DNA from: Coriaria nepalensis
Lineage: Eukaryota > Streptophyta > Magnoliopsida > Cucurbitales > Coriariaceae
DNA length: 64,000 bases
Direction of reading: 5' to 3'
NCBI GenBank assembly: GCA_027186245.1
Contig: CP114481.1
Location: 35,743,501 to 35,807,500, forward strand
The translations under genes were made by a program, and so were the position numbers. Shown in pieces: positions 40,938 through 53,445 of the stretch (position 1 is the stretch's first letter; every line of letters begins with the position of its first letter). The notes beneath the pieces were generated by a model. That model saw only the letters and a program-made list of their open reading frames with translations. It ran no database searches and was not told where the DNA came from.

Positions 40938-43900
40938 GTCGAACGAATTCTATTTTTGCACTACAAACACAAGTTTTGTGCATAACTTGCAAATGATCAA
41001 TGCAAAAAAAGTGTGCATTCGTTTAACTTAAAATCATTTCAATGAGTCATTTCAAATCAATAATTTATTTCAAAGCAAGTCGAACGGATTCAATTTTTGC
41101 ACAACAAACACAAGTTTTGTGCATAACTTGCAAATGATCAATGCAAGGAAAGTGTCATTCGTTTAAACTTAAAATCATTTCAATGAGTCATTTCAAGTCA
41201 ATAACTTATTTCAAAGCAAGTCGAACGAATTCAATTTTTGCACTACAAACACAAGTTTTGTGCATAACTTGCAAATGATCAATGCAAGGAAAGTGTGCAC
41301 TCGTTTAACCTTCAAATCATTTCAATGAGTCATTTCAGGTTAATAACTTATTTCAAAGCAACTCGAACTAATTCAATTTTTGCACTACAAACGCAAGTTT
41401 TGTGCATAACTTGCAAGTGATCAATGCAAGGAAAGTGTGCATTCATTTAACCTTAAAATCATTTCAATGTGTCATTTCAAGTCGATATCTTATTTCAAAG
41501 CAAGTTGAACGAATTCTATTTTTTCACTACAAACACAAGTTTTGTGCATAACTTGCAAATGATCAATGCAAGGAAAGTGTGCATTCGTTTAACCTTAAAA
41601 TCATTTCAATGAGTCATTTCAAGTCGATATCTTATTTCAAAGCAAGTCGAACGAATTCTATTTTTGCACTACAAACACAAGTTTTGTGCATAACATGCAA
41701 GTGATCAATGCAAGGAAAGTGTGCATTCATTTAACCTTAAAATCATTTCAATGTGTCATTTCAAGTCGATATCTTATTTCAAAGCAAGTCAAACGAATTC
41801 TATATTTGCACTACAAACACAAGTTTTGTGGATAACTTGCAAATGATCAATGCAAGGAAAGTGTGCATTCGTTTAACCTTAAAATCATTTCAATGAGTCA
41901 TTTCAAGTCAATAACTTATTTCAAAGCAAGTCGAACGAATTCAATTTTTGCACTACAAACACAAGTTTTGTGCATAACTTGCAAATGATCAATGCAAGGA
42001 AAGTGTGCATTCGTTTAACCTTAAAATCATTTCAATTAGTCATTTCAAGTCAATGACTTATTTCAAAGCAAGTCGAACGAATTCAATTTTTGCACTACAA
42101 ACACAAGTTTTGTGCATAACTTGCAAATGATCATTGCAAGGAAAGTGTGCATTCATTTAACCTTAAAATCATTTCAATGTGTCATTTCAAGTCGATATCT
42201 TATTTCAAAGCAAGTCGAACGAATTCTATTTTTGCACTACAAACGCAAGTTTTGTGCATAACTTGCAAGTGATCAATGCAAGGAAAGTGTGCATTCATTT
42301 AACCTTAAAATCATTTCAATTAGTCATTTCAAGTCAATATCTTATTTCAAAGTAATTCGAACGAGCACTATTTTTGCACTACAAACACAAGTTTTGTGCA
42401 TAACTTCCAAATGATCATTGCGAGGAAAGTGTGTATTCGTTTAACTTAAAATCATTTCAATGAGTCATTTCAAGTCAATGACTTATTTCAAAGCAAGTCG
42501 AACGAATTCAATTTTTGCAGGACAAACAGAAGTTTTGTGCATAACTTGCAAATGATCAATACAAAAAAAGTGTGCATTCGTTTAACTTAAAATCATTTCA
42601 ATGAGTCATTTCAAATCAATAATTTATTTCAAAGCAAGTCGAACGGATTCAATTTTTGCACAACAAACACAAGTTTTGTGCATAACTTGCAAATGATCAA
42701 TGCAAGGAAAGTGTGCATTCGTTTAACCTTAAAATCATTTCAATGAGTCATTTCAAGTCAATGACTTATTTCAAAGCAAGTCGAACGAATTCAATTTTTG
42801 CACTACAAACACAAGTTTTGTGCATAACTTGCAAATGATCATTGCAAGGAAAGTGTGCATTCATTTAACCTTAAAATCATTTCAATGTGTCATTTCAAGT
42901 CGATATCTTATTTCAAAGCAAGTCGAACGAATTCTATTTTTGCACTACAAACGCAAGTTTTGTGCATAACTTGCAAGTGATCAATGCAAGGAAAGTGTGC
43001 ATTCATTTAACCTTAAAATCATTTCAATTAGTCATTTCAAGTCAATATCTTATTTCAAAGTAATTCGAACGAGCACTATTTTTGCACTACAAATGCAAGT
43101 TTTGTGCATAACTTGCAAATGATCATTGCAAGAAAAGTGTGCATTCATTTAACCTTAAAATCATTTCAATGTGTCATTTCAAGTCGATATCTTATTTCAA
43201 AGCAAGTCGACCGAATTCTATTTTTGCACTACAAACACAAGTTTTGTGCATAACTTGCAAATGATCAATGCAAGGAAAGTGTGCATTCGTTTAACTTAAA
43301 ATCATTTCAATGAGTCATTTCAAGTCAATGACTTATTTCAAAGCAAGTCGAACGAATTCAATTTTTGCACTACAAACACAAGTTTTGTGCATAACTTGCA
43401 AATGATCATTGCAAGGAAAGTGTGCATTCATTTAACCTTAAAATCATTTCCATGTGTCATTTCAAGTAGATATCTTATTTCAAAGCAAGTCGAACGAATT
43501 CTATTTTTGCACTACAAACGCAAGTTTTGTGCATAACTTGCAAGTGATCAATGCAAGGAAAGTGTGCATTCATTTAACCTTAAAATCATTTCAATTAGTC
43601 ATTTCAAGTCAATATCTTATTTCAAAGTAATTCGAACGAGCACTATTTTTGCACTACAAACACAAGTTTTGTGCATAACTTCCAAATGATCATTGCGAGG
43701 AAAGTGTGCATTCGTTTAACTTAAAATCATTTCAATGAGTCATTTCAAGTCAATGACTTATTTCAAAGCAAGTCGAACGAATTCAATTTTTGCACTACAA
43801 ACACAAGTTTTGTGCATAACTTGCAAATGATCAATGCAAGGAAAGTGTGCATCCATTTAACCTTAAAATCATTTCAATGTGTCATTTCAAGTCGATATCT

Positions 43901-44178
43901 TATTTCAAAGTAATTCGAACGAGCACTATTTTTGCACTACAAACACAAGTTTTGTGCATAACTTCCAAATGATCATTGCGAGGAAAGTGTGCATTCGTTT
44001 AACTTAAAATCATTTCAATGAGTCATTTCAAGTCAATGACTTATTTCAAAGCAAGTCGAACGAATTCAATTTTTGCACTACAAACACAAGTTTTGTGCAT
44101 AACTTGCAAATGATCAATGCAAGGAAAGTGTGCATTCGTTTAACTTAAAATCATTTCAATGAGTCATTTCAAGTCAAT
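40938..44178 (+). repeat. 3258-bp HOR (23 monomers), copy 1
   Basis: Private markers repeat 3258 bp later: a CAAAAAAAGTG monomer, GAACTAATTC (41366 and 44624), TATATTTGC with TTGTGGATAAC, GTGTATTCG (42431 and 45689), GTCGACC (43206 and 46464), TTTCCATGTG (43450 and 46708) and GCATCCATTT (43850 and 47108). A one-base shortened tract before CATTCGTTTAAAC is shared too (AGTGTCATTCG here, AGTGCCATTCG in copy 2). Many of the component monomers are those of family B, so this unit probably arose from it. Confidence 0.88.
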
Positions 44179-44195
44179 AACTTATTTCAAAGCCG

Positions 44196-47100
44196 GTCGA
44201 ACGAATTCTATTTTTGCACTACAAACACAAGTTTTGTGCATAACTTGCAAATGATCAATGCAAAAAAAGTGTGCATTCGTTTAACTTAAAATCATTTCAA
44301 TGAGTCATTTCAAATCAATAATTTATTTCAAAGCAAGTCGAACGGATTCAATTTTTGCACAACAAACACAAGTTTTGTGCATAACTTGCAAATGATCAAT
44401 GCAAGGAAAGTGCCATTCGTTTAAACTTAAAATCATTTCAATGAGTCATTTCAAGTCAATAACTTATTTCAAAGCAAGTCGAACGAATTCAATTTTTGCA
44501 CTACAAACACAAGTTTTGTGCATAACTTGCAAATGATCAATGCAAGGAAAGTGTGCACTCGTTTAACCTTCAAATCATTTCAATGAGTCATTTCAAGTTA
44601 ATAACTTATTTCAAAGCAACTCGAACTAATTCAATTTTTGCACTACAAACGCAAGTTTTGTGCATAACTTGCAAGTGATCAATGCAAGGAAAGTGTGCAT
44701 TCATTTAACCTTAAAATCATTTCAATGTGTCATTTCAAGTCGATATCTTATTTCAAAGCAAGTTGAACGAATTCTATTTTTTCACTACAAACACAAGTTT
44801 TGTGCATAACTTGCAAATGATCAATGCAAGGAAAGTGTGCATTCGTTTAACCTTAAAATCATTTCAATGAGTCATTTCAAGTCGATATCTTATTTCAAAG
44901 CAAGTCGAACGAATTCTATTTTTGCACTACAAACACAAGTTTTGTGCATAACATGCAAGTGATCAATGCAAGGAAAGTGTGCATTCATTTAACCTTAAAA
45001 TCATTTCAATGTGTCATTTCAAGTCGATATCTTATTTCAAAGCAAGTCAAACGAATTCTATATTTGCACTACAAACACAAGTTTTGTGGATAACTTGCAA
45101 ATGATCAATGCAAGGAAAGTGTGCATTCGTTTAACCTTAAAATCATTTCAATGAGTCATTTCAAGTCAATAACTTATTTCAAAGCAAGTCGAACGAATTC
45201 AATTTTTGCACTACAAACACAAGTTTTGTGCATAACTTGCAAATGATCAATGCAAGGAAAGTGTGCATTCGTTTAACCTTAAAATCATTTCAATTAGTCA
45301 TTTCAAGTCAATGACTTATTTCAAAGCAAGTCGAACGAATTCAATTTTTGCACTACAAACACAAGTTTTGTGCATAACTTGCAAATGATCATTGCAAGGA
45401 AAGTGTGCATTCATTTAACCTTAAAATCATTTCAATGTGTCATTTCAAGTCGATATCTTATTTCAAAGCAAGTCGAACGAATTCTATTTTTGCACTACAA
45501 ACGCAAGTTTTGTGCATAACTTGCAAGTGATCAATGCAAGGAAAGTGTGCATTCATTTAACCTTAAAATCATTTCAATTAGTCATTTCAAGTCAATATCT
45601 TATTTCAAAGTAATTCGAACGAGCACTATTTTTGCACTACAAACACAAGTTTTGTGCATAACTTCCAAATGATCATTGCGAGGAAAGTGTGTATTCGTTT
45701 AACTTAAAATCATTTCAATGAGTCATTTCAAGTCAATGACTTATTTCAAAGCAAGTCGAACGAATTCAATTTTTGCAGGACAAACAGAAGTTTTGTGCAT
45801 AACTTGCAAATGATCAATACAAAAAAAGTGTGCATTCGTTTAACTTAAAATCATTTCAATGAGTCATTTCAAATCAATAATTTATTTCAAAGCAAGTCGA
45901 ACGGATTCAATTTTTGCACAACAAACACAAGTTTTGTGCATAACTTGCAAATGATCAATGCAAGGAAAGTGTGCATTCGTTTAACCTTAAAATCATTTCA
46001 ATGAGTCATTTCAAGTCAATGACTTATTTCAAAGCAAGTCGAACGAATTCAATTTTTGCACTACAAACACAAGTTTTGTGCATAACTTGCAAATGATCAT
46101 TGCAAGGAAAGTGTGCATTCATTTAACCTTAAAATCATTTCAATGTGTCATTTCAAGTCGATATCTTATTTCAAAGCAAGTCGAACGAATTCTATTTTTG
46201 CACTACAAACGCAAGTTTTGTGCATAACTTGCAAGTGATCAATGCAAGGAAAGTGTGCATTCATTTAACCTTAAAATCATTTCAATTAGTCATTTCAAGT
46301 CAATATCTTATTTCAAAGTAATTCGAACGAGCACTATTTTTGCACTACAAATGCAAGTTTTGTGCATAACTTGCAAATGATCATTGCAAGAAAAGTGTGC
46401 ATTCATTTAACCTTAAAATCATTTCAATGTGTCATTTCAAGTCGATATCTTATTTCAAAGCAAGTCGACCGAATTCTATTTTTGCACTACAAACACAAGT
46501 TTTGTGCATAACTTGCAAATGATCAATGCAAGGAAAGTGTGCATTCGTTTAACTTAAAATCATTTCAATGAGTCATTTCAAGTCAATGACTTATTTCAAA
46601 GCAAGTCGAACGAATTCAATTTTTGCACTACAAACACAAGTTTTGTGCATAACTTGCAAATGATCATTGCAAGGAAAGTGTGCATTCATTTAACCTTAAA
46701 ATCATTTCCATGTGTCATTTCAAGTAGATATCTTATTTCAAAGCAAGTCGAACGAATTCTATTTTTGCACTACAAACGCAAGTTTTGTGCATAACTTGCA
46801 AGTGATCAATGCAAGGAAAGTGTGCATTCATTTAACCTTAAAATCATTTCAATTAGTCATTTCAAGTCAATATCTTATTTCAAAGTAATTCGAACGAGCA
46901 CTATTTTTGCACTACAAACACAAGTTTTGTGCATAACTTCCAAATGATCATTGCGAGGAAAGTGTGCATTCGTTTAACTTAAAATCATTTCAATGAGTCA
47001 TTTCAAGTCAATGACTTATTTCAAAGCAAGTCGAACGAATTCAATTTTTGCACTACAAACACAAGTTTTGTGCATAACTTGCAAATGATCAATGCAAGGA

Positions 47101-47436
47101 AAGTGTGCATCCATTTAACCTTAAAATCATTTCAATGTGTCATTTCAAGTCGATATCTTATTTCAAAGTAATTCGAACGAGCACTATTTTTGCACTACAA
47201 ACACAAGTTTTGTGCATAACTTCCAAATGATCATTGCGAGGAAAGTGTGCATTCGTTTAACTTAAAATCATTTCAATGAGTCATTTCAAGTCAATGACTT
47301 ATTTCAAAGCAAGTCGAACGAATTCAATTTTTGCACTACAAACACAAGTTTTGTGCATAACTTGCAAATGATCAATGCAAGGAAAGTGTGCATTCGTTTA
47401 ACTTAAAATCATTTCAATGAGTCATTTCAAGTCAAT
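44196..47436 (+). repeat. 3258-bp HOR (23 monomers), copy 2
   Basis: It is nearly identical to the preceding copy at a constant 3258-bp offset. The match begins just after AGCCGGTCG at 44191, where the copy 1 equivalent reads AGCAAGTCG, and ends at 47437, where GTCAATGAC here faces GTCAATAAC at 44179. I noticed very few differences inside the match, so this is among the youngest duplications in the window, or an assembly duplication. Confidence 0.88.
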
Positions 47437-47986
47437 GACTTATTTCAAAGCAAGTTGAACGAATTCTATTTTTGCACTACAAACACAAGTTTTGTGCATA
47501 ACATGCAAGTGATCAATGCAAGGAAAGTGTGCATTCATTTAACCTTAAAATCATTTCAATGTGTCATTTCAAGTCGATATCTTATTTCAAAGCAAGTCGA
47601 ACGAATTCTATTTTTGCACTACAAACGCAAGTTTTGTGCATAACTTGCAAGTGATCAATGCAAGGAAAGTGTGCATTCATTTAACCTTAAAATCATTTCA
47701 ATTAGTCATTTCAAGTCAATATCTTATTTCAAAGTAATTCGAACGAGCACTATTTTTGCACTACAAATGCAAGTTTTGTGCATAACTTGCAAATGATCAT
47801 TGCAAGGAAAGTGTGCATTCATTTAACCTTAAAATCATTTCAATGTGTCATTTCAAGTCGATATCTTATTTCAAAGCAAGTCGAACGAATTCTATTTTTG
47901 CACTACAAACACAAGTTTTGTGCATAACATGCAAGTGATCAATGCAAGGAAAGTGTGCATTCAGTTAACCTTAAAATCATGTCAAT

Positions 47987-50005
47987 GTGTCATTTGAAGT
48001 CGATATCTTATTTCAAAGCAAGTCGAACGAATTCTATTTTTGCACTACAAACACAAGTTTTGTTCATAACATGCAAGTGATCAATGCAAGGAAAGTGTGC
48101 TTTCATTTAACCTTAAAATCATTTCAATGTGTCATTTCAAGTCGATATCTTATTTCAAAGCAAGTCGAACGAATTCTATTTTTGCACTACAAACGCAAGT
48201 TTTGTGCATAACTTGCAAGTGATCAATGCAAGGAAAGGGTGCATTCATTTAACCTTAAAATCATTTCAATTAGTCATTTCATGTCAATATCTTATTTCAA
48301 AGTAATTCGAACGAGCACTATTTTTGCACTACAAACACAAGTTTTGTGCATAACTTCCAAATGATCATTGCAAGGAAAGTGTGCATTCGTTTAACTTAAA
48401 ATCATTTCAATGAGTCATTTAAAGTCAATGACTTATTTCAAAGCAGGTCGAACGAATTCAATTTTTGCACTACAAACACAAGTTTTGTGCATAACTTCCA
48501 AATGATCATTGCAAGGAAAGTGTGCATTCGTTTAACTTAAAATCATTTCAATGAGTCATTTCAAGTCAATGACTTATTTCAAAGCAAGTCGAACGAATTC
48601 AATTTTTGCACTACAAACACAGGTTTTGTGCATAACTTGCAAATGATCATTGTAAGGAAAGTGTGCATTCATTTAACCTTAAAATCATTTCAATGTGTCA
48701 TTTGAAGTCGATATCTTATTTCAAAGCAAGTCGAACGAATTCTATTTTTGCACTACAAACACAAGTTTTGTTCATAACATGCAAGTGATCAATGCAAGGA
48801 AAGTGTGCTTTCATTTAACCTTAAAATCATTTCAATGTGTCATTTCAAGTCGATATCTTATTTCAAAGCAAGTCGAACGAATTCTATTTTTGCACTACAA
48901 ACGCAAGTTTTGTGCATAACTTGCAAGTGATCAATGCAAGGAAAGGGTGCATTCATTTAACCTTAAAATCATTTCAATTAGTCATTTCAAGTCAATATCT
49001 TATTTCAAAGTAATTCGAACGAGCACTATTTTTGCACTACAAACACAAGTTTTGTGCATAACTTCCAAATGATCATTGCAAGGAAAGTGTGCATTCGTTT
49101 AACTTAAAATCATTTCAATGAGTCATTTAAAGTCAATGACTTATTTCAAAGCAGGTCGAACGAATTCAATTTTTGCACTACAAACACAAGTTTTGTGCAT
49201 AACTTCCAAATGATCATTGCAAGGAAAGTGTGCATTCGTTTAACTTAAAATCATTTCAATGAGTCATTTCAAGTCAATGACTTATTTCAAAGCAAGTCGA
49301 ACGAATTCAATTTTTGCACTACAAACACAGGTTTTGTGCATAACTTGCAAATGATCATTGCAAGGAAAGTGTGCATTCATTTAACCTTAAAATCATTTCA
49401 ATGTGTCATTTGAAGTCGATATCTTATTTCAAAGCAAGTCGAACGAATTCTATTTTTGCACTACAAACACAAGTTTTGTTCATAACATGCAAGTGATCAA
49501 TGCAAGGAAAGTGTGCTTTCATTTAACCTTAAAATCATTTCAATGTGTCATTTCAAGTCGATATCTTATTTCAAAGCAAGTCGAACGAATTCTATTTTTG
49601 CACTACAAACGCAAGTTTTGTGCATAACTTGCAAGTGATCAATGCAAGGAAAGGGTGCATTCATTTAACCTTAAAATCATTTCAATTAGTCATTTCAAGT
49701 CAATATCTTATTTCAAAGTAATTCGAACGAGCACTATTTTTGCACTACAAACACAAGTTTTGTGCATAACTTCCAAATGATCATTGCAAGGAAAGTGTGC
49801 ATTCGTTTAACTTAAAATCATTTCAATGAGTCATTTAAAGTCAATGACTTATTTCAAAGCAGGTCGAACGAATTCAATTTTTGCACTACAAACACAAGTT
49901 TTGTGCATAACTTCCAAATGATCATTGCAAGGAAAGTGTGCATTCGTTTAACTTAAAATCATTTCAATGAGTCATTTCAAGTCAATGACTTATTTCAAAG
50001 CAAGT
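47987..50005 (+). repeat. 708-bp pentamer HOR, almost three copies
   Basis: Five monomers (three of 142 and two of 141 bp) repeat from 47987, 48695 and 49403. Private markers in each copy are TGTCATTTGAAGTCG, TTGTTCATAACATGC, GTGCTTTCATTT, AAAGGGTGC, TCATTTAAAGTCAATG and AAAGCAGGTCG. ACACAGGTTTTGTG joins the copies. Differences are minimal (TTTCATGTC near 48279 in copy 1, TTGTAAGG near 48651 against TTGCAAGG later). The third copy breaks at about 50.0 kb, entering a TTGTGGATAAC monomer. A further fragment with TCATTTAAAGTC and GCAGGTCG lies at about 50.26-50.45 kb. Confidence 0.9.
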
Positions 50006-50749
50006 CGAACGAATTCTATTTTTGCACTACAAACACAAGTTTTGTGGATAACTTGCAAATGATCAATGCAAGGAAAGTGTGCATTCGTTTAACCTTAAAA
50101 TCATTTCAATGAGTCATTTCAAGTCAATAACTTATTTCAAAGCAAGTCGAACGAATTCAATTTTTGCACTACAAACACAAGTTTTGTGCATAACTTCCAA
50201 ATGATCATTGCAAGGAAAGTGTGCATTCGTTTAACTTAAAATCATTTCAATGAGTCATTTAAAGTCAATGACTTATTTCAAAGCAGGTCGAACGAATTCA
50301 ATTTTTGCACTACAAACACAAGTTTTGTGCATAACTTCCAAATGATCATTGCAAGGAAAGTGTGCATTCGTTTAACTTAAAATCATTTCAATGAGTCATT
50401 TCAAGTCAATGACTTATTTCAAAGCAAGTCGAACGAATTCAATTTTTGCACTACCAACACAAGTTTTGTGCATAACTTGCAAATGATCAATGCAAGGAAA
50501 GTGTGCATTCGTTTAACTTAAAATCATTTCAATGAGTCATTTCAAGTCAATGACTTATTTCAAAGCAAGTCGAACGAATTCTATTTTTTCACTACAAACA
50601 CAAGTTTTGTGCATAACTTGCAAATGATCAATGCAAGGAAAGTGTGCATTCGTTTAACCTTAAAATCATTTCAATGAGTCATTTCAAGTCGATATCTTAT
50701 TTCAAAGCAAGTCGAACGAATTCTATTTTTGCACTACAAACACAAGTTT

Positions 50750-50891
50750 TGTGCATAACTTGCAAATGATCAATGCAAGGAAAGTGTGCATTCGTTTAAC
50801 CTTAAAATCATTTCAATGAGTCATTTCAAGTCAATAACTTATTTCAAAGCAAGTCGAACGAATTCAATTTTTGCACTACAAACACAAGTTT
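50750..50891 (+). repeat. Representative 142-bp monomer
   Basis: This copy is close to the common form and serves as a reference. In order it carries TGTGCATAAC, TTGCAAATGATCAATGCAAG, AAGTGTGCATTCGTTTAACC, TTAAAATCATTTCAATGAG, TCATTTCAAGTCAATAAC, TTATTTCAAAGCAAGTCG, AACGAATTCAATTTTTGC and ACTACAAACACAAGTTT. The ATTTCAA motif occurs three times in the middle third, hinting at growth from a shorter unit. The CGAACGAATTC block supplies an EcoRI site, TGATCA a BclI-type site, and AATGAGTCATT a dyad. Three CpGs are present, all in the TTCGTTT and GTCGAACG stretches. The choice of first base is arbitrary. Confidence 0.95.
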
Positions 50892-53415
50892 TGTGCATAA
50901 CTTGCAAATGATCAATGCAAGGAAAGTGTGCATTCGTTTAACCTTAAAATCATTTCAATTAGTCATTTCAAGTCAATGACTTATTTCAAAGCAAGTCGAA
51001 CGAATTCAATTTTTGCACTACAAACACAAGTTTTGTGCATAACATGCAAGTGATCAATGCAAGGAAAGTGTGCATTCATTTAACCTTAAAATCATTTCAA
51101 TGTGTCATTTGAAGTCAATGACTTATTTCAAAGCAAGTCGAACGAATTCTATTTTTGCACTACAAACACAAGTTTTGTGCATAACATGCAAGTGATCAAT
51201 GCAAGGAAAGTGTGCTTTCATTTAACCTTAAAATCATTTCAATGTGTCATTTCAAGTCGATATCTTATTTCAAAGCAAGTCGAACGAATTCTATTTTTGC
51301 ACTACAAACGCAAGTTTTGTGCATAACATGCAAGTGATCAATGCAAGGAAAGTGTGCATTCATTTAACCTTAAAATCATTTCAATGTGTCATTTCAAGTC
51401 GATATCTTATTTCAAAGCAAGTCGAACGGATTCAATTTTTGCACAACAAACACAAGTTTTGTGCATAACTTGCAAATGATCAATGCAAGGAAAGTGTGCA
51501 TTCGTTTAAACTTAAAATCATTTCAATGAGTCATTTCAAGTCAATAACTTATTTCAAAGCAAGTCGAACGAATTCAATTTTTGCACTACAAACACAAGTT
51601 TTGTGCATAACTTGCAAATGATCAATGCAAGGAAAGTGTGCACTCGTTTAACCTTCAAATCATTTCAATGAGTCATTTCAAGTTAATAACTTATTTCAAA
51701 GCAAGTCGAACGAATTCAATTTTTGCACTACAAATGCAAGTTTTGTGCATAACTTGCAAGTGATCAATGCAAGGAAAATGTGCATTCATTTAACCTTAAA
51801 ATCATTTCAATTAGTCATTTCAAGTCGATATCTTATTTCAAAGCAAGTCGAACGAATTCTATTTTTGCACTACAAACACAAGTTTTGTGCATAACATGCA
51901 AGTGATCAATGCAAGGAAAGTGTGCATTCATTTAACCTTAAAATCATTTCAATGTGTCATTTCAAGTCGATATCTTATTGCAAAGCAAGTCGAACGAATT
52001 CTATTTTTGCACTACAAACACAAGTTTTGTGCATAACATGCAAGTGATCAATGCAAGGAAAGTGTGCATTCAGTTAACCTTAAAATCATTTCAATGTGTC
52101 ATTTCAAGTCGATATCTTATTTCAAAGCAAGTCGAACGAATTCTATTTTTGCACTACAAACACAAGTTTTGTGCATAACTTGCAAATGATCAATGCAAGG
52201 AAAGTGTGCATTCGTTTAACTTAAAATCATTTCAATGAGTCATTTCAAGTCAATGACTTATTTCAAAGCAAGTTGAACGAATTCTATTTTTTCACTACAA
52301 ACACAAGTTTTGTGCATAACTTGCAAATGATCAATGCAAGGAAAGTGTGCATTCGTTTAACCTTAAAATCATTTCAATGAGTCATTTCAAGTCGATATCT
52401 TATTTCAAAGCAAGTCGAACGAATTCTATTTTTGCACTACAAACACAAGTTTTGTGCATAACATGCAAGTGATCAATGCAAGGAAAGTGTGCATTCATTT
52501 AACATTAAAATCATTTCAATGTGTCATTTCAAGTCGATATCTTATTTCAAAGCAAGTCGAACGAATTCTATTTTTGCACTACAAACACAAGTTTTGTGCA
52601 TAACTTGCAAATGATCAATGCAAGGAAAGTGTGCATTCGTTTAACTTAAAATCATTTCAATGAGTCATTTCAAATCAATAATTTATTTCAAAGCAAGTCG
52701 AACGGATTCAATTTTTGCACAACAAACACAAGTTTTGTGCATAACTTGCAAATGATCAATGCAAGGAATGTGTGCATTCGTTTAAACTTAAAATCATTTC
52801 AATGAGTCATTTCAAGTCAATAACTTATTTCAAAGCAAGTCGAACGAATTCAATTTTTGCACTACAAACACAAGTTTTGTGCATAACTTGCAAATGATCA
52901 ATGCAAGGAAAGTGTGCACTCGTTTAACCTTCAAACCATTTCAATGAGTCATTTCAAGTTAATAACTTATTTCAAAGCAACTCGAACGAATTCAATTTTT
53001 GCACTACAAATGCAAGTTTTGTGCATAACTTGCAAGTGATCAATGCAAGGAAAATGTGCATTCATTTAACCTTAAAATCATTTCAATTAGTCATTTCAAG
53101 TCGATATCTTATTTCAAAGCAAGTCGAACGAATTCTATTTTTGCACTACAAACACAAGTTTTGTGCATAACATGCAAGTGATCAATGCAAGGAAAGTGTG
53201 CATTCATTTAACCTTAAAATCATTTCAATGTGTCATTTCAAGTCGATATCTTATTTCAAAGCAAGTCGAACGAATTCTATTTTTGCACTACAAACACAAG
53301 TTTTGTGCGTAACATGCAAGTGATCAATGCAAGGAAAGTGTGCATTCAGTTAACCTTAAAATCATTTCAATGTGTCATTTCAAGTCGATATCTTATTTCA
53401 AAGCAAGTCGAACGA

Positions 53416-53445
53416 ATTCTATTTTTTGCACTACAAACGCAAGTT
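53416..53445 (+). repeat. Single 143-bp monomer (one-base T-run insertion)
   Basis: This copy reads CTATTTTTTGCACTAC, with six T before GCAC, where comparable copies have five T before GCAC or six T before CAC. It is the only insertion-type length change I noticed. The second copies of the surrounding duplication do not share it, so it is recent or a homopolymer sequencing error. Confidence 0.7.
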
